From Desulfurispira natronophila (GTDB lineage Bacteria; Chrysiogenota; Chrysiogenetes; Chrysiogenales; Chrysiogenaceae), in assembly GCF_014203025.1 (NCBI RefSeq), contig NZ_JACHID010000005.1, positions 111,286-175,285 on the forward strand: DNA of 64,000 nucleotides. The letters are read 5' to 3'. Shown here in pieces: positions 1 to 9,598 of this stretch. Positions within the stretch are counted from its first letter, which is position 1; each line of letters starts with the position of its first letter. The notes beneath the pieces were generated by a model. That model saw nothing but the letters and a program-made list of their open reading frames with translations. It was not told the origin of the DNA and did not search any database. The position numbers were made by a program, and so were the translations under genes.

Positions 1-1
1 T

Positions 2-1162
2 CTCACCGCTATGGCGAGTGTGGTGCAACAGGGGCTACAGTGTGTACTCATGGCTCCTACAGAGGTGCTGGCCAATCAGCACTTTCGTCTTTTTGCAACT
101 GTACTGGATGAGTTTTGCCAGGTGGGACTCCTCACTGGATCAATGCGGAAAAAAGAACGTGAGCAGGCCTACAGGGCTATTACAGATGGCAGTTGGAAAA
201 TAGTCATCGGTACACACGCCCTTTTTACCGATGGGGTTGACTTCTCTTCCCTGGGACTCTGTGTCATCGACGAGCAGCATCGCTTTGGTGTTGAGCAACG
301 AGCTGCCCTGGGACGACGCAATCCCGGCGTCAATCAACTTTACATGAGTGCCACCCCTATTCCCCGCACTTTGGCTCTTACAGTATTCGGGGAGATGCCT
401 ATCTCTTCTTTGCAAACCGTCCCCTTTGGACGCAAGCCGGTGATGACTCGTTACTACCAGGGCAAAGCTCAGTACAAAAGGATCTTACAGGAAATTCAGC
501 AGCAGCTGGAGGAAGGGGGCAGCATTTATATTGTGGCCCCCCTCATAGAGGAGAGCGAAAGCTTGGACCTAGCGGATGCAACGCGCATTCAGCTTGAGCT
601 TCAAAAACCATTTGGCACCTTTGGAGTCGAACTTTTGCATGGCAAGATCTCCAGTGAAGCTCGTAACTCGATTATGGATCGTTTTACCAGCGGCCAGTCC
701 CGAGTTCTGGTGGCTACAACTGTTATCGAAGTTGGTGTTGACAACCCCAATGCCAACTATCTGGTTATCTACCATCCGGAACGCTTTGGGCTGAGCCAGC
801 TGCACCAGCTGCGAGGGAGAGTCGGTCGTGGCTATGAGCAAGGACATTGCGTGCTCTATTCTCCCAAGGGATGTGGCTCTGAGGCTCGGGAGCGCATTGC
901 TGTACTGCTGGAGTCGCAAGACGGCTTTCATATTGCTCAGCAAGACCTGCAGCTGCGCGGTCCTGGGCAACTATTGGGAGTGCGCCAGTGGGGGATGCCA
1001 GAGTTCACGGTGGCTGATCCAGTAAGGGACACCAAGGCCTGGGAGTTTGCACGGCTAGAGGTTGCTGAAATTATCAACAGTGATCCAGCGCTTACCGCAC
1101 CCGAAAATCGTCAATTGCGGGACTATTTCACCCGTAAGCAGATTCTGACAATCGTGCACTAA
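2..1162 (+). CDS. recG: ATP-dependent DNA helicase RecG, C-terminal part (5' end outside window)
   Basis: Superfamily 2 helicase that remodels stalled replication forks and Holliday junctions. The reading frame is open back to base 2, so the gene starts upstream and the N-terminal wedge domain and Walker A motif are missing from view. Visible motifs in order: MAPTEVLANQH (motif Ia), VIDEQHRFG (DEAH-like Walker B), MSATPIPRT (motif III), then the second RecA lobe with VLVATTVIEVGVD (motif V) and HQLRGRVGRG (motif VI). The C-terminal stretch with LRGPGQLLG is typical of RecG. The stop is followed at once by a hairpin and T-run, and the next gene faces it from the other strand. Confidence 0.96.
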   Translation, partial: LTAMASVVQQGLQCVLMAPTEVLANQHFRLFATVLDEFCQVGLLTGSMRKKEREQAYRAITDGSWKIVIGTHALFTDGVDFSSLGLCVIDEQHRFGVEQRAALGRRNPGVNQLYMSATPIPRTLALTVFGEMPISSLQTVPFGRKPVMTRYYQGKAQYKRILQEIQQQLEEGGSIYIVAPLIEESESLDLADATRIQLELQKPFGTFGVELLHGKISSEARNSIMDRFTSGQSRVLVATTVIEVGVDNPNANYLVIYHPERFGLSQLHQLRGRVGRGYEQGHCVLYSPKGCGSEARERIAVLLESQDGFHIAQQDLQLRGPGQLLGVRQWGMPEFTVADPVRDTKAWEFARLEVAEIINSDPALTAPENRQLRDYFTRKQILTIVH

Positions 1163-1172
1163 GCTGATACAG

Positions 1173-1196
1173 AGTGAACTCTTCACTTTATTTTTT
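1173..1196 (+). terminator. Rho-independent terminator after recG
   Basis: A 6-bp stem AGTGAA/TTCACT with a 3-base loop is followed by TTTATTTTTT. It starts 10 bases after the recG stop and its T-run covers the last codons of the convergent kinase gene. The stem is short but the position fits. Confidence 0.6.
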
Positions 1197-2891
1197 AGTC
1201 ATGGGTAAAACTACGTATACTCTGGTTTCACCAGCGCTACTCTCCATGCTCACATGGCCGCCTAGTCGCTGTTCGATAATGCTTTTAACTGTGTAGAGAC
1301 CCAAACCAGTTCCCGGGGCACGGAATTTGGTAGTCGTGTAGGGCTCAAAGACCTTTTCCTTCATGGCAGGGTCAATGCCACCCGCATTGTCCATTACTTC
1401 AATAATTACTTCCCGATTCCCTCGCCGCAAAGCTTGCATCCTCAGTATTTTATTGGACTCCAGGTCCGGATCACGCCGAAAGGCGTCAATGGTATTGTTG
1501 ACTATTGAAAGTAGCGAATGCTTCAGCTCGCTTTCATAACCTATATACGTAACATCGTCTTCTACAGACTGTGTAAACTCGACCTCGAGCTCATCTAAAT
1601 GGGGCTGAACGACCTGAATCACATCAGTAAAAACTTTTTTCATATTTATTTGGCGAGGAGAACGTTCACTTTTGAAAAAAGTACTAAACTCGGTGATCGT
1701 ATTACTCAGCTTTTGCAAGCTGTTATGGCTTTCCTCCATATAGGCTTTTGCTATATCCCGAGCCTCTCCCGTCAGTCCTGTTCGTGTGTCCTCCACAACT
1801 TCTGCTACGCTTTCCAATTGCAAGCTCAAATTATTGAGTGGCTGTCGCCACTGGTGAGCGATATTAATTAATATCTCCGAAGCGGTGGTATATTTTGATT
1901 GAGCGATATTCATGCGGTAGAGCGTATCCACTTCCTCCACAATAAGTTTTTTGGCGGTATATGAGGTCAAAGCCAATGAGATTACAATCACCAGTAAAAA
2001 ATAGAGAATGCTTTGCCACAGCATTTGATTTGCCCGCGCCTGCAATTCTGAGGCATTCACTTCCATTACAATGCTCATGCCATCTTTGAAGCGTTGATGC
2101 ACCACATAGCGTAAACCATCATCATCTTTCAGGGTAACGACCCCATAGTCGCCCTCCAGCACATCACTAATCCCGCGGCTATCAATAGGCTTGCCGATTT
2201 CACTGGCCGCCATAGGATGCTGGGCAATAAGTGTATTGTGGATATCAGCGATAAAAAGTGTAGAGTTAAGGAAATCAAAACGGTCGAGAATAATCTCATT
2301 AAACCAGTTCAAGGCGATTCCGGCCATGAGCATGCCTGAAACATCCCCTGAGTCGTCGCGTATTGGATGTGCAGCAGGAAATATAGGTTTGTTGTGACTT
2401 GAGGAAACGACTGCGCTTCCAGTAGCAAATGCATCCTGCTCAAGTGAGATATCAAATGTTTTGCGGGCTTCGGGAGAAACCTGCCTCATTCCTTCCATAG
2501 CAGTACACACTAACTGGCCATCAGTATCGGCAACCGCAACATTCACATACTTCTCTGATATTCCCAGAAAGTCGAGCAGGTACGTACGACACTGTTGTGC
2601 CTTATCCAATTTTCGCACTTGATTGGCACTGGCAACAAGATACATCTCTCGCTCTACCGCACTGAGCATATCGGCGTGTTCACGGGCCAGGTCAGCGATA
2701 GTGCTACTGGCGTTTGCTATTAGCTGCTCTTCTGTCATAGAGTGAATTTGGAAATTTTTATAGAAATCGTAGATGATAAAAGGCAAAAAGGCTACCAGCA
2801 AAACCAGCGCCAGGCGCAATCGGTAAGATCTGGTACTGTGCTTGATGAGAAAACCCATAATACGCCCCATTCGCTGAATTGCAAAACGCAT
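1188..2891 (-). CDS. Membrane sensor histidine kinase with dCache-like periplasmic domain
   Basis: Two-component sensor kinase. Layout: a transmembrane segment near residues 25-45, a periplasmic region of about 240 residues resembling dCache (YVNVAVADTDGQLVC), a second transmembrane segment near 290-312, then a kinase core. The H-box reads NIAHQWRQPLNNL, with the likely phospho-acceptor at His346. The N-box is LLSIVNNTIDAF and the G-boxes are DNAGGIDP and GTGLGLYTVKS. There is no HAMP-PAS linker and no adjacent response regulator. Start uncertain: ATG at 2891 has no clear SD, whereas the in-frame ATG at 2858 has a GGGGCG stretch 4 bases upstream. The gene lies downstream of the nuo terminator and is probably transcribed separately. 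Confidence 0.9.
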   Translation of the reverse strand: MRFAIQRMGRIMGFLIKHSTRSYRLRLALVLLVAFLPFIIYDFYKNFQIHSMTEEQLIANASSTIADLAREHADMLSAVEREMYLVASANQVRKLDKAQQCRTYLLDFLGISEKYVNVAVADTDGQLVCTAMEGMRQVSPEARKTFDISLEQDAFATGSAVVSSSHNKPIFPAAHPIRDDSGDVSGMLMAGIALNWFNEIILDRFDFLNSTLFIADIHNTLIAQHPMAASEIGKPIDSRGISDVLEGDYGVVTLKDDDGLRYVVHQRFKDGMSIVMEVNASELQARANQMLWQSILYFLLVIVISLALTSYTAKKLIVEEVDTLYRMNIAQSKYTTASEILINIAHQWRQPLNNLSLQLESVAEVVEDTRTGLTGEARDIAKAYMEESHNSLQKLSNTITEFSTFFKSERSPRQINMKKVFTDVIQVVQPHLDELEVEFTQSVEDDVTYIGYESELKHSLLSIVNNTIDAFRRDPDLESNKILRMQALRRGNREVIIEVMDNAGGIDPAMKEKVFEPYTTTKFRAPGTGLGLYTVKSIIEQRLGGHVSMESSAGETRVYVVLPMTKK

Positions 2892-3220
2892 CTAAAGTGT
2901 TGCATAGTTTGCGTCTACGAATATCAGTGTAGCCACGAGCATTTACACTGACAGTTTTCTCCAGCATGTGCACAAGGCGGCTATCGCCAAGACACATCCG
3001 AATTTCTCCTCATAATAACACAATTAGCCACAAGATACACTTTATCTCTTACTATTGCCGCTGCTGCTGGAGTCGCTGAAGATTTGCCCGTGTTTACCGA
3101 TAAGAAAAAACACAGCGAGTAATAGCTTAACTCCGTAGCAGCTCATAAAAGAATTCCACATATGGGTAAGGGTTACCTCTTCAAACGCTTATAAAAACAG
3201 CACTCCTCGATAGCTGCATT
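2892..3220. other. Intergenic region upstream of the histidine kinase; possible leader ORF
   Basis: This non-coding stretch lies between the kinase gene and the nuo terminator. On the minus strand a strong SD (GAGGAG, 3005-3010) sits 8 bases before an ATG at 2997 that opens a 79-codon frame ending at 2758, out of frame with the kinase. A TATTAT hexamer just upstream could be a -10 box, though its -35 is weak. I see no tRNA or other RNA gene. Confidence 0.4.
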
Positions 3221-3258
3221 AAAAAGCCCCTGGCAGAGCTTACTGCCAGGGGCTTTTT
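3221..3258 (-). terminator. Strong terminator of the nuo operon
   Basis: A perfect 15-bp stem (arms 3221-3235 and 3244-3258, core GCCCCTGGCA) has an 8-base loop and A/T runs at its base, so it can end transcription in both directions. It lies 34 bases past the nuoN stop. Confidence 0.92.
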
Positions 3259-3292
3259 ATCAGTTAAAGATAGGGGTATTCGGGAGTACCAT

Positions 3293-4774
3293 TCACATAA
3301 GTGATTGAATACCCAAGCGTGCTGCCTCCATCAAGCTTTCCGCACCTGGGAACACCACCAGTGTCATTCCACCGATCCCCCCCCAGATAACAGCTACGGC
3401 AGCCACCGCTGCGCCGTACTTGGCGTATGCGGGAACGCTGACCTCGAAGCTGTCTTCAGAGGTGCGGAAGTACATGGCGATTATGATACGCAGGTAGTAG
3501 TAGAGGGAAATAATGCTGTTAATTATCCCGATTACTGCCAGCGATACAAATCCTGCCTCAACGGCACTGCTGAAGAGGTAGAACTTCCCAAAGAAGCCGA
3601 TCAATGGCGGCAGGCCGATAAATGAAAGCATAAACAGCGAAATGACGGCGGCTATCAGGGGGTGCTTGGCAGCCATGCCATTGAAGTCGCTGAAGTTTAC
3701 CCGCTTATCACCTTTGCCACTCACGTAACTGAGGGCAGCAAAGAGGCCCAGGGTGCTAACGGCGTATGAAACCAGATAGAAGAGTATAGCCGGTGCCGCT
3801 GATGCCGAGGCTCCCAGGGCAGTCATGCCGATGAGCAGGTAGCCAGTGTGGACGATACCAGAGGCAGCGACCATGCGTTTGACATTGTTCTGGGCAATAG
3901 CCAGCAGGTTACCGGCAAACATAGTAAATATGGCCGCCCAGTACATGGGAGTTACCCAGACATCTTCAATAGCCATGAAGTTCACCAGGAACAGGCGCAG
4001 GACAATAGCAAAGATAGCTGCCTTCACTGCCGCTGCCATGAAGCCTGTTACCGGATAGGGAGCTCCAGAGTAGACATCAGGCGACCAGGCGTGAAACGGG
4101 AAAGCTGCCAGCTTGAAGAAGATGGCAATCAGCAACAGGGTCAAGCCAGCAATATATACGGGCATGTGCACTTCGCCAGCCTGCAGGGAAGCTGATATAC
4201 TGGAGAGGATAGTTGAGCCAGTTGCGCCGTAGATAAAGGCGGTACCCATGACGAAGAATGCGCCGGCAAATGCTCCCAGCACGATATACTTCAAAGTGGC
4301 TTCGGATGCCCGGTTATCAGACCGATTGAAGCTTATCAGTACGTAGATGGACATGGACATCACTTCCAGAGCGATGAACATGGTGATAATTTCACCTGCC
4401 ATGGCCATAACAATGATTCCAAAGATGGCAAAAAGCATCAGAGCATCAAATTCCGGCCGGTGAAATGTATTCTCCTCAAAGTACGAAGAGCATGTCAACG
4501 TAGTAAATAGACCACAGGTAATAGCAAGCAGGATGATAAATCCAGAGAAGGTGTCGGCGACTAGCATCCCGTTAAAGAGGCCACCTTCTGTGCCATAGCT
4601 ATATACCTGTCCCATCTGGAGCAGCTGGATAATACCAGCTGCCGCCAGAATCACCAGGGTCATGGTGGAGGATCCCCGTAGGCCGATCTTGGAGGTTCCG
4701 GCAATCATCATTACCGTTGCGCCCAGACCTACGATTATTCCTGGCAGCAGCAGGTGCAGGTTATCGGTTATCAT
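3293..4774 (-). CDS. nuoN: NADH-quinone oxidoreductase subunit N
   Basis: Antiporter-like membrane subunit of complex I, part of the proton-pumping arm in the inner membrane. It has 493 residues with about 14 hydrophobic helices, the usual NuoN size. The Proton_antipo_M core shows FPFHAWSPDVYSGAP with its conserved charged and proline residues, and VKAAIFAIVLR follows in the discontinuous helix region. It is the last gene of the operon; its start overlaps the end of nuoM by 14 bases, indicating translational coupling. A run of eight G (coding strand; C8 at 3377-3384) encodes consecutive glycines near the C-terminus. Confidence 0.97.
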   Translation of the reverse strand: MITDNLHLLLPGIIVGLGATVMMIAGTSKIGLRGSSTMTLVILAAAGIIQLLQMGQVYSYGTEGGLFNGMLVADTFSGFIILLAITCGLFTTLTCSSYFEENTFHRPEFDALMLFAIFGIIVMAMAGEIITMFIALEVMSMSIYVLISFNRSDNRASEATLKYIVLGAFAGAFFVMGTAFIYGATGSTILSSISASLQAGEVHMPVYIAGLTLLLIAIFFKLAAFPFHAWSPDVYSGAPYPVTGFMAAAVKAAIFAIVLRLFLVNFMAIEDVWVTPMYWAAIFTMFAGNLLAIAQNNVKRMVAASGIVHTGYLLIGMTALGASASAAPAILFYLVSYAVSTLGLFAALSYVSGKGDKRVNFSDFNGMAAKHPLIAAVISLFMLSFIGLPPLIGFFGKFYLFSSAVEAGFVSLAVIGIINSIISLYYYLRIIIAMYFRTSEDSFEVSVPAYAKYGAAVAAVAVIWGGIGGMTLVVFPGAESLMEAARLGIQSLM

Positions 4775-6284
4775 GATTCACTCCCCCGTCATTTCTCACT
4801 TCAGCAACCACCGCCTGTGACTGCCGCTCAATAATCTCGATGTAATTTTCCACAGTGGGTTCAATCTTCTCAATAAATGGTTTTGGATAGACGCCCATGA
4901 AGATAATCAGCACAACAATAGGTGCCAGACCTATTATTTCCCGGGGATTAAGATCCTTGAACTCCTCGGTAAGCTGGTTCGTTTTCTGGAAAATGACTCG
5001 CTGGTACATCCACAAAATGTAGCTGACACCGACCAGAACGGTTGTAGCGGCGACAACACCCAGCCATACATTGTACTTGAAAGTACCCAGGATGATGAGG
5101 AATTCACCAATAAAGCCATTGGTGCCGGGCAAACCAACACTGGCTAGCATGGCAATAGCAAAGAAAGTGGCGTAAATAGGCGCCACCTTGGCGATCCCAC
5201 CCAGAGAGTCTATTTCACGAGTACCCAGGCGCTCCTCCAGTAAACCTACCAGCAAAAAGAGCATGCCGGTAGCCATAGCGTGGGCTACGATCTGATAGAC
5301 ACTGCCCACCATGGCCTGGGTGTTCATGGCAAAGATACCTACAGCTATCAGACCCAAGTGAGAAGCTGAAGAGTAGGCCAGCATGCGCTTGGCATCCTTT
5401 TGCTGAATGGCAGCTATACCACAGTAAACCATACCGATTAGCCCCAGTATAAGCAGTGGCGTGGCGTACATGATGAACTCGTTAGGGTAAACGGGGAGTA
5501 TGAAACGAATAACCGCATATACCCCGATCTTGGCCATAACGGCTGAAAGTACAAAGGTCGCAGCTGTAGGTGCCTCGGTATAAGCATCAGGCAACCAGGT
5601 GTGTAATGGAAAGAGCGGAATTTTGATGGCAAAAGCCAGCATAAAGGCGGCGAAAATCCAGAAGGCCGTACTTCCGCTCAGGGTCACTTGAGTAAGATCA
5701 GCCAGAGCAAAGCTCCACTCTCCGAATTGATTGTAGTAGCTGACCGCCAGGGCGAGTATAGCCACAAACATCAGCAGCGAGCCTGCCATAGTGTAGATAG
5801 TAATCTTGACAGTGGCAGCAATACGATCCTTACCTCCGTAGAGACCCATCATAAAGAAGATAGGAATCAGCATCAGCTCCCAGAAAACATAGAAGAGAAT
5901 CAGGTCGGCTGCTGCAACCGCACCAACCATAGCGCCTTGCACCAGCAGCAAGTTAGCCCAAAACCCCTTGCTCTTGCCTTCCCACTGCAGCAGGAAAGCC
6001 ACCGGGAAGAGCACGGCAATGACCATGATGATCATCAAGCTGATGCCATCAACACCAAGGCTGTAGAAGATGCCGTAGTCGCTGATCCAGCGGTAATGTT
6101 CAGTAAATTCGAGTGATCCTGTCCCCTGAAACTGACCAAAAAGCATCAGGCCCAGGAGTAACTGGACGAGAACCACGACCAGCCCCAGCGTCCGGGCGGC
6201 GCTGACAGCCATAGGGGCTGCCAGCAATAAAAAGCCGGCGACGATGGGGAGAAATATCATGATGGATAGCAAAGAATTAAGCAT
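4761..6284 (-). CDS. nuoM: NADH-quinone oxidoreductase subunit M
   Basis: Antiporter-like proton-pumping subunit, 507 residues, about 14 helices. Conserved features include FYVFWELMLIPIFFMMG, holding the essential membrane glutamate, and FPLHTWLPDAYTEAPTA of the antiporter family. AAGGA lies 4 bases before the ATG. It lies between nuoL (15-base gap) and nuoN (14-base overlap). Confidence 0.97.
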   Translation of the reverse strand: MLNSLLSIMIFLPIVAGFLLLAAPMAVSAARTLGLVVVLVQLLLGLMLFGQFQGTGSLEFTEHYRWISDYGIFYSLGVDGISLMIIMVIAVLFPVAFLLQWEGKSKGFWANLLLVQGAMVGAVAAADLILFYVFWELMLIPIFFMMGLYGGKDRIAATVKITIYTMAGSLLMFVAILALAVSYYNQFGEWSFALADLTQVTLSGSTAFWIFAAFMLAFAIKIPLFPLHTWLPDAYTEAPTAATFVLSAVMAKIGVYAVIRFILPVYPNEFIMYATPLLILGLIGMVYCGIAAIQQKDAKRMLAYSSASHLGLIAVGIFAMNTQAMVGSVYQIVAHAMATGMLFLLVGLLEERLGTREIDSLGGIAKVAPIYATFFAIAMLASVGLPGTNGFIGEFLIILGTFKYNVWLGVVAATTVLVGVSYILWMYQRVIFQKTNQLTEEFKDLNPREIIGLAPIVVLIIFMGVYPKPFIEKIEPTVENYIEIIERQSQAVVAEVRNDGGVNHDNR

Positions 6285-6299
6285 TCTGTCCTTCCCCCT

Positions 6300-8216
6300 T
6301 TAGACCTGCAAGAGCATGTACAGGCTGATGATCGATATGCCGACAACCATGTAGAGTGCATAGAATCGTAATTTGCCAACCTGGGTAACCGCAAAAATGG
6401 AGCCGGCCATCTGGTAGACAAGGCGGCTACCCCGTACCAGAGCGTCAATGACGGTGTTGTCAAAGAACTTCCAGCAAACGGTACTCAGGGCCTTGAGAGG
6501 CCGCACGAAGAAGGCGTCAAAGGCTTCATCTACATAGAACTTGTTGTAGACCAGGTTACGCCAACCATGAGAAACAGCTGCCGGCTGAGCTCCGTGGAAG
6601 AACAGCTTGTAGGCAATGGCAATACCCAGAGCCGCAATACCCACATTCAGGGCCATCAAGCCATACTCCACCGCTGCTGAGGGGTGAGAGAAGTAGACCG
6701 CTGGAGCCGACTCACCAATCCAGGTACCAAACCAGGCATTACCGCCCAGAACCTTGGGAATGCCAAGCCAACCTGCACCAATAGCACCGACAGACAGAAT
6801 CATCAGCGGGCCGGTCATGGTGATGGGAGCCTCGTGAGCATGGTCGTAAATATACTGGTCACGTGGCGTTCCATGGAAGGTAAGGAAGAACATGCGGAAC
6901 ATGTAGTACGCCGTCAACCCAGCAGTTATCACTGAAAGAAGCCAGATGCCGTAATGCCCGTGCGAGAAGGCGGTAACCAGTATTTCGTCCTTACTGAAGA
7001 ACCCGGCAAAAGGTGGTATGCCGGCTATGGCAATACAGGCTATAAACATAGTGATATAGGTAATGGGCATTTTGTTTTTCAGCCCGCCCATCTTCCAAAC
7101 GTTCTGTTGATGGTGCAAGGCGTGGATAACAGCACCAGCACCGAGGAAGAGCAGAGCCTTAAAGAAAGCGTGGGTAAAGACATGGAAAATACCAGCTGAG
7201 TAGGCACCCAGTCCGACACCTATGAACATGTAACCCAACTGACTGACAGTGGAATAGGCCAAAATCTTTTTGATATCCACTTGTTGCGTTGCGATGACGG
7301 CCGCAAGCAAAGCTGTCAGGATACCGATCCAGGCTATAAGCAAACCAACATCTGGGACAGAGGTGTAGATGAAGCTAAAGCGAGCCACCATGTATACCCC
7401 TGCTGTTACCATGGTAGCAGCGTGGATCAAAGCTGAAACGGGCGTAGGACCGGCCATGGCATCAGGCAACCAGACGTAAAGGGGGATCTGGGCTGATTTA
7501 CCGGTAGCACCAACAAACAGTAACACAGCAATGGCTGTAGCCAGACCAATACCCAGCATATCAGAGTTTTCCTGCAGAGACAGGAAATCAAAACCACCAG
7601 CGCCAATAGCCCAGAACAGAAGAGCCATGCCGATAAGGAAACCAAAGTCACCTACGCGGTTTACGATAAATGCCTTGTTTCCTGCAATAACGTTTGCTTT
7701 GTCGCTGTAGTAGAAGCTAATGAGCAGGTATGAGCACAGCCCAACGCCTTCCCAGCCAACAAAGAGCAGAACCGGGTTATCTGCCAACACCAGTATTAGC
7801 ATGCAGCCCAGGAAGAGGTTCAGATAGGCAAAAAACTTACCAAATCCCTCGTCCCCAGACATATAGCCAGCAGAATAGATATGGATGAGAGTTCCAATGA
7901 AGGTGATGAACAAAATCATCATTCCCGACAGGGTATCACCCAGAAACCCGACATTAAGTAGAAGTGTACCTACAGCCATCCATTCGAAAGCGGTGTAGGT
8001 CAAGACCCGTCCGTCGGCAGGCATACCCATAAGCTGCATGAAAACCACGGCAGCTGCAACAAAACTTGCCGCTGGCCCCGCAACAGCCAGGATAGCGTAG
8101 AGTGCATCTGGCAGACGTTTGCCATTACACGTCGCCATGTATAAAAGACCGATAACCAGCGATCCCACCAGTGGGAAGAGCGGTATCAATCCCAGCAATA
8201 CTGCTTCACTTTGCAT
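6300..8216 (-). CDS. nuoL: NADH-quinone oxidoreductase subunit L
   Basis: Largest antiporter-like subunit of complex I, with the long lateral helix at its C-terminus. It has 638 residues, normal for the family. Visible marks: LLFVGWEGVGLCSYLLI (conserved glutamate), KAFIVNRVGDFGF, YVWLPDAMAGPTPVSALIHAA and THAFFKALLFLGAGAVIHA. The last 100 residues carry the amphipathic and terminal helices. It is followed 15 bases later by nuoM. Confidence 0.97.
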   Translation of the reverse strand: MQSEAVLLGLIPLFPLVGSLVIGLLYMATCNGKRLPDALYAILAVAGPAASFVAAAVVFMQLMGMPADGRVLTYTAFEWMAVGTLLLNVGFLGDTLSGMMILFITFIGTLIHIYSAGYMSGDEGFGKFFAYLNLFLGCMLILVLADNPVLLFVGWEGVGLCSYLLISFYYSDKANVIAGNKAFIVNRVGDFGFLIGMALLFWAIGAGGFDFLSLQENSDMLGIGLATAIAVLLFVGATGKSAQIPLYVWLPDAMAGPTPVSALIHAATMVTAGVYMVARFSFIYTSVPDVGLLIAWIGILTALLAAVIATQQVDIKKILAYSTVSQLGYMFIGVGLGAYSAGIFHVFTHAFFKALLFLGAGAVIHALHHQQNVWKMGGLKNKMPITYITMFIACIAIAGIPPFAGFFSKDEILVTAFSHGHYGIWLLSVITAGLTAYYMFRMFFLTFHGTPRDQYIYDHAHEAPITMTGPLMILSVGAIGAGWLGIPKVLGGNAWFGTWIGESAPAVYFSHPSAAVEYGLMALNVGIAALGIAIAYKLFFHGAQPAAVSHGWRNLVYNKFYVDEAFDAFFVRPLKALSTVCWKFFDNTVIDALVRGSRLVYQMAGSIFAVTQVGKLRFYALYMVVGISIISLYMLLQV

Positions 8217-8245
8217 ATGCTTCCCTTTCCTGTTTCGTATTCAGG

Positions 8246-8551
8246 TCAACCCCGCAGGATGCGGAAAAAATCCGTATCCAGGGAGCCCCTGTTGCGGAAT
8301 ATCAAAACGACAACGGCAAGAGCCAGGGCAGCTTCCGCTGCAGCGACTGCCATAACCATGACAGCCAAAATATGACCCTCCATGCCTTCCCAGAAACGAC
8401 TGTAAGAAACAAAGGCGAGATTGCCGGCATTGAGCATAAGTTCTACAGACATGAAGACTGTAAAGACGTTGCGCCGTGCCATAACCCCCAGTACGCCAAG
8501 CAAAAAGAGGATAATACTGAGAGCCAGATACGCCTGAACACCAATAAACAT
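8246..8551 (-). CDS. nuoK: NADH-quinone oxidoreductase subunit K
   Basis: Small three-helix membrane subunit of complex I (101 residues), homologous to MrpC. It shows the conserved glutamates in FMSVELMLNAGNLAF and AAAEAALALAVV, which take part in proton transfer. It starts one base after the nuoJ stop, so the two are tightly coupled. Confidence 0.97.
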   Translation of the reverse strand: MFIGVQAYLALSIILFLLGVLGVMARRNVFTVFMSVELMLNAGNLAFVSYSRFWEGMEGHILAVMVMAVAAAEAALALAVVVLIFRNRGSLDTDFFRILRG

Positions 8552-8552
8552 A

Positions 8553-9059
8553 TTATATCCTCCTCTTGGCCAGTACTACGGCGCCAACGAGAGCAACCAA
8601 TAGCAGGGCGGAAACTACTTCAAAAGGGAAAATCCAGTCGTAGTAGAGCATAAGACCGAATTCCTTGGCTCCGCCAAATCCACCACCGACAATTTCGGTT
8701 CCCACATAGGGAAGTGAAAACACAACCTTGAGCAGGAACCAGGCTACTGGCAAGAGCAGTACGCCTCCGAGAATCATCAAGGGAATACGATTTTTTTCTG
8801 CCGGTAAATCGTCTTCGGTAACGTTAAGAAACATTATGATAAAGACAATCAGCGACATAATGGCGCCGGCGTAAACAATAATCTGAAAGGCAAAAAGCAA
8901 TTTCGCCGACAACATAGCATAGAGCCCGGCAATAGAAAGCAGCGTCAGAATAAAACTTACCGCGCAGTTTATGGGATGCCGGAAGAGTATTAGCCCGACA
9001 GCGCCGGCTATGGAAAGTGTGGCAAAAACGAGAAACAGCAGAATGGATACAATTTCCAT
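8553..9059 (-). CDS. nuoJ: NADH-quinone oxidoreductase subunit J
   Basis: Membrane subunit of complex I, 168 residues with five predicted helices. The third helix holds the typical LLFAFQIIVYAGAIMSLIVF stretch, containing the pi-bulge region conserved in NuoJ/ND6. Its ATG overlaps the last base of the nuoI stop codon. Confidence 0.97.
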   Translation of the reverse strand: MEIVSILLFLVFATLSIAGAVGLILFRHPINCAVSFILTLLSIAGLYAMLSAKLLFAFQIIVYAGAIMSLIVFIIMFLNVTEDDLPAEKNRIPLMILGGVLLLPVAWFLLKVVFSLPYVGTEIVGGGFGGAKEFGLMLYYDWIFPFEVVSALLLVALVGAVVLAKRRI

Positions 9060-9577
9060 TATTCCTCCTCCTTGGCATGGTCCTTAAAAGCGCCGGGAGT
9101 ACGCATCAGCTCTTCCTTACTGATAAGCATGTCTTCCCGGTTGTCTGTGACCACTGAGAAGATTCCGGTATCCATGCGAATAGCATCCACAGGACATGCT
9201 TCAACACAAAACCCACAGTAGACGCACTCGATAAGGTCAATATCAAAACGCTCAGGCATCTTTTCCGTTACACCATCTTCTCGCTCTGTCGCCTCAATAA
9301 AGATGCACTTGGCGGGACAGTTGGTGGCACACATAAAGCAGGCGACGCACTTTACAGTTCCGTCCTCTCTGGTCGTCAGACGGTGTCTGCCGCGCCACCG
9401 CTGGGGAATATCCACCTTTTGATCGGGATAATCGCGTACGATTATATTGGATGTGTCGTGAAAGTTGCGCAGGAAATGCCCCAAGGTTAGCCCCATCCCC
9501 TTGATGATTTCAGGGAGGTAGAGCTTTTCCATCAGGCTTAGCCCAGCTCTTTCAACGGTTCGTACTTTTGCTGCCAT
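9059..9577 (-). CDS. nuoI: NADH-quinone oxidoreductase subunit I (2 x 4Fe-4S)
   Basis: Ferredoxin-like subunit carrying clusters N6a and N6b in the peripheral arm. Two full motifs are present: CVACFMCATNCP and CVYCGFCVEACP. The frame also has an ATG at 9583, but the SD (GAGG) sits only 3 bases from it and 9 bases from the ATG at 9577, so I prefer 9577 (172 residues). It lies between nuoH and nuoJ. Confidence 0.96.
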   Translation of the reverse strand: MAAKVRTVERAGLSLMEKLYLPEIIKGMGLTLGHFLRNFHDTSNIIVRDYPDQKVDIPQRWRGRHRLTTREDGTVKCVACFMCATNCPAKCIFIEATEREDGVTEKMPERFDIDLIECVYCGFCVEACPVDAIRMDTGIFSVVTDNREDMLISKEELMRTPGAFKDHAKEEE

Positions 9578-9598
9578 AATCATTTACCTCTTTTGTTC

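Noticed and set aside
3000..3220. tRNA or small RNA gene in the gap beside nuoN
   Set aside because: No cloverleaf, conserved T-loop or promoter-terminator pair could be found besides the nuo terminator.
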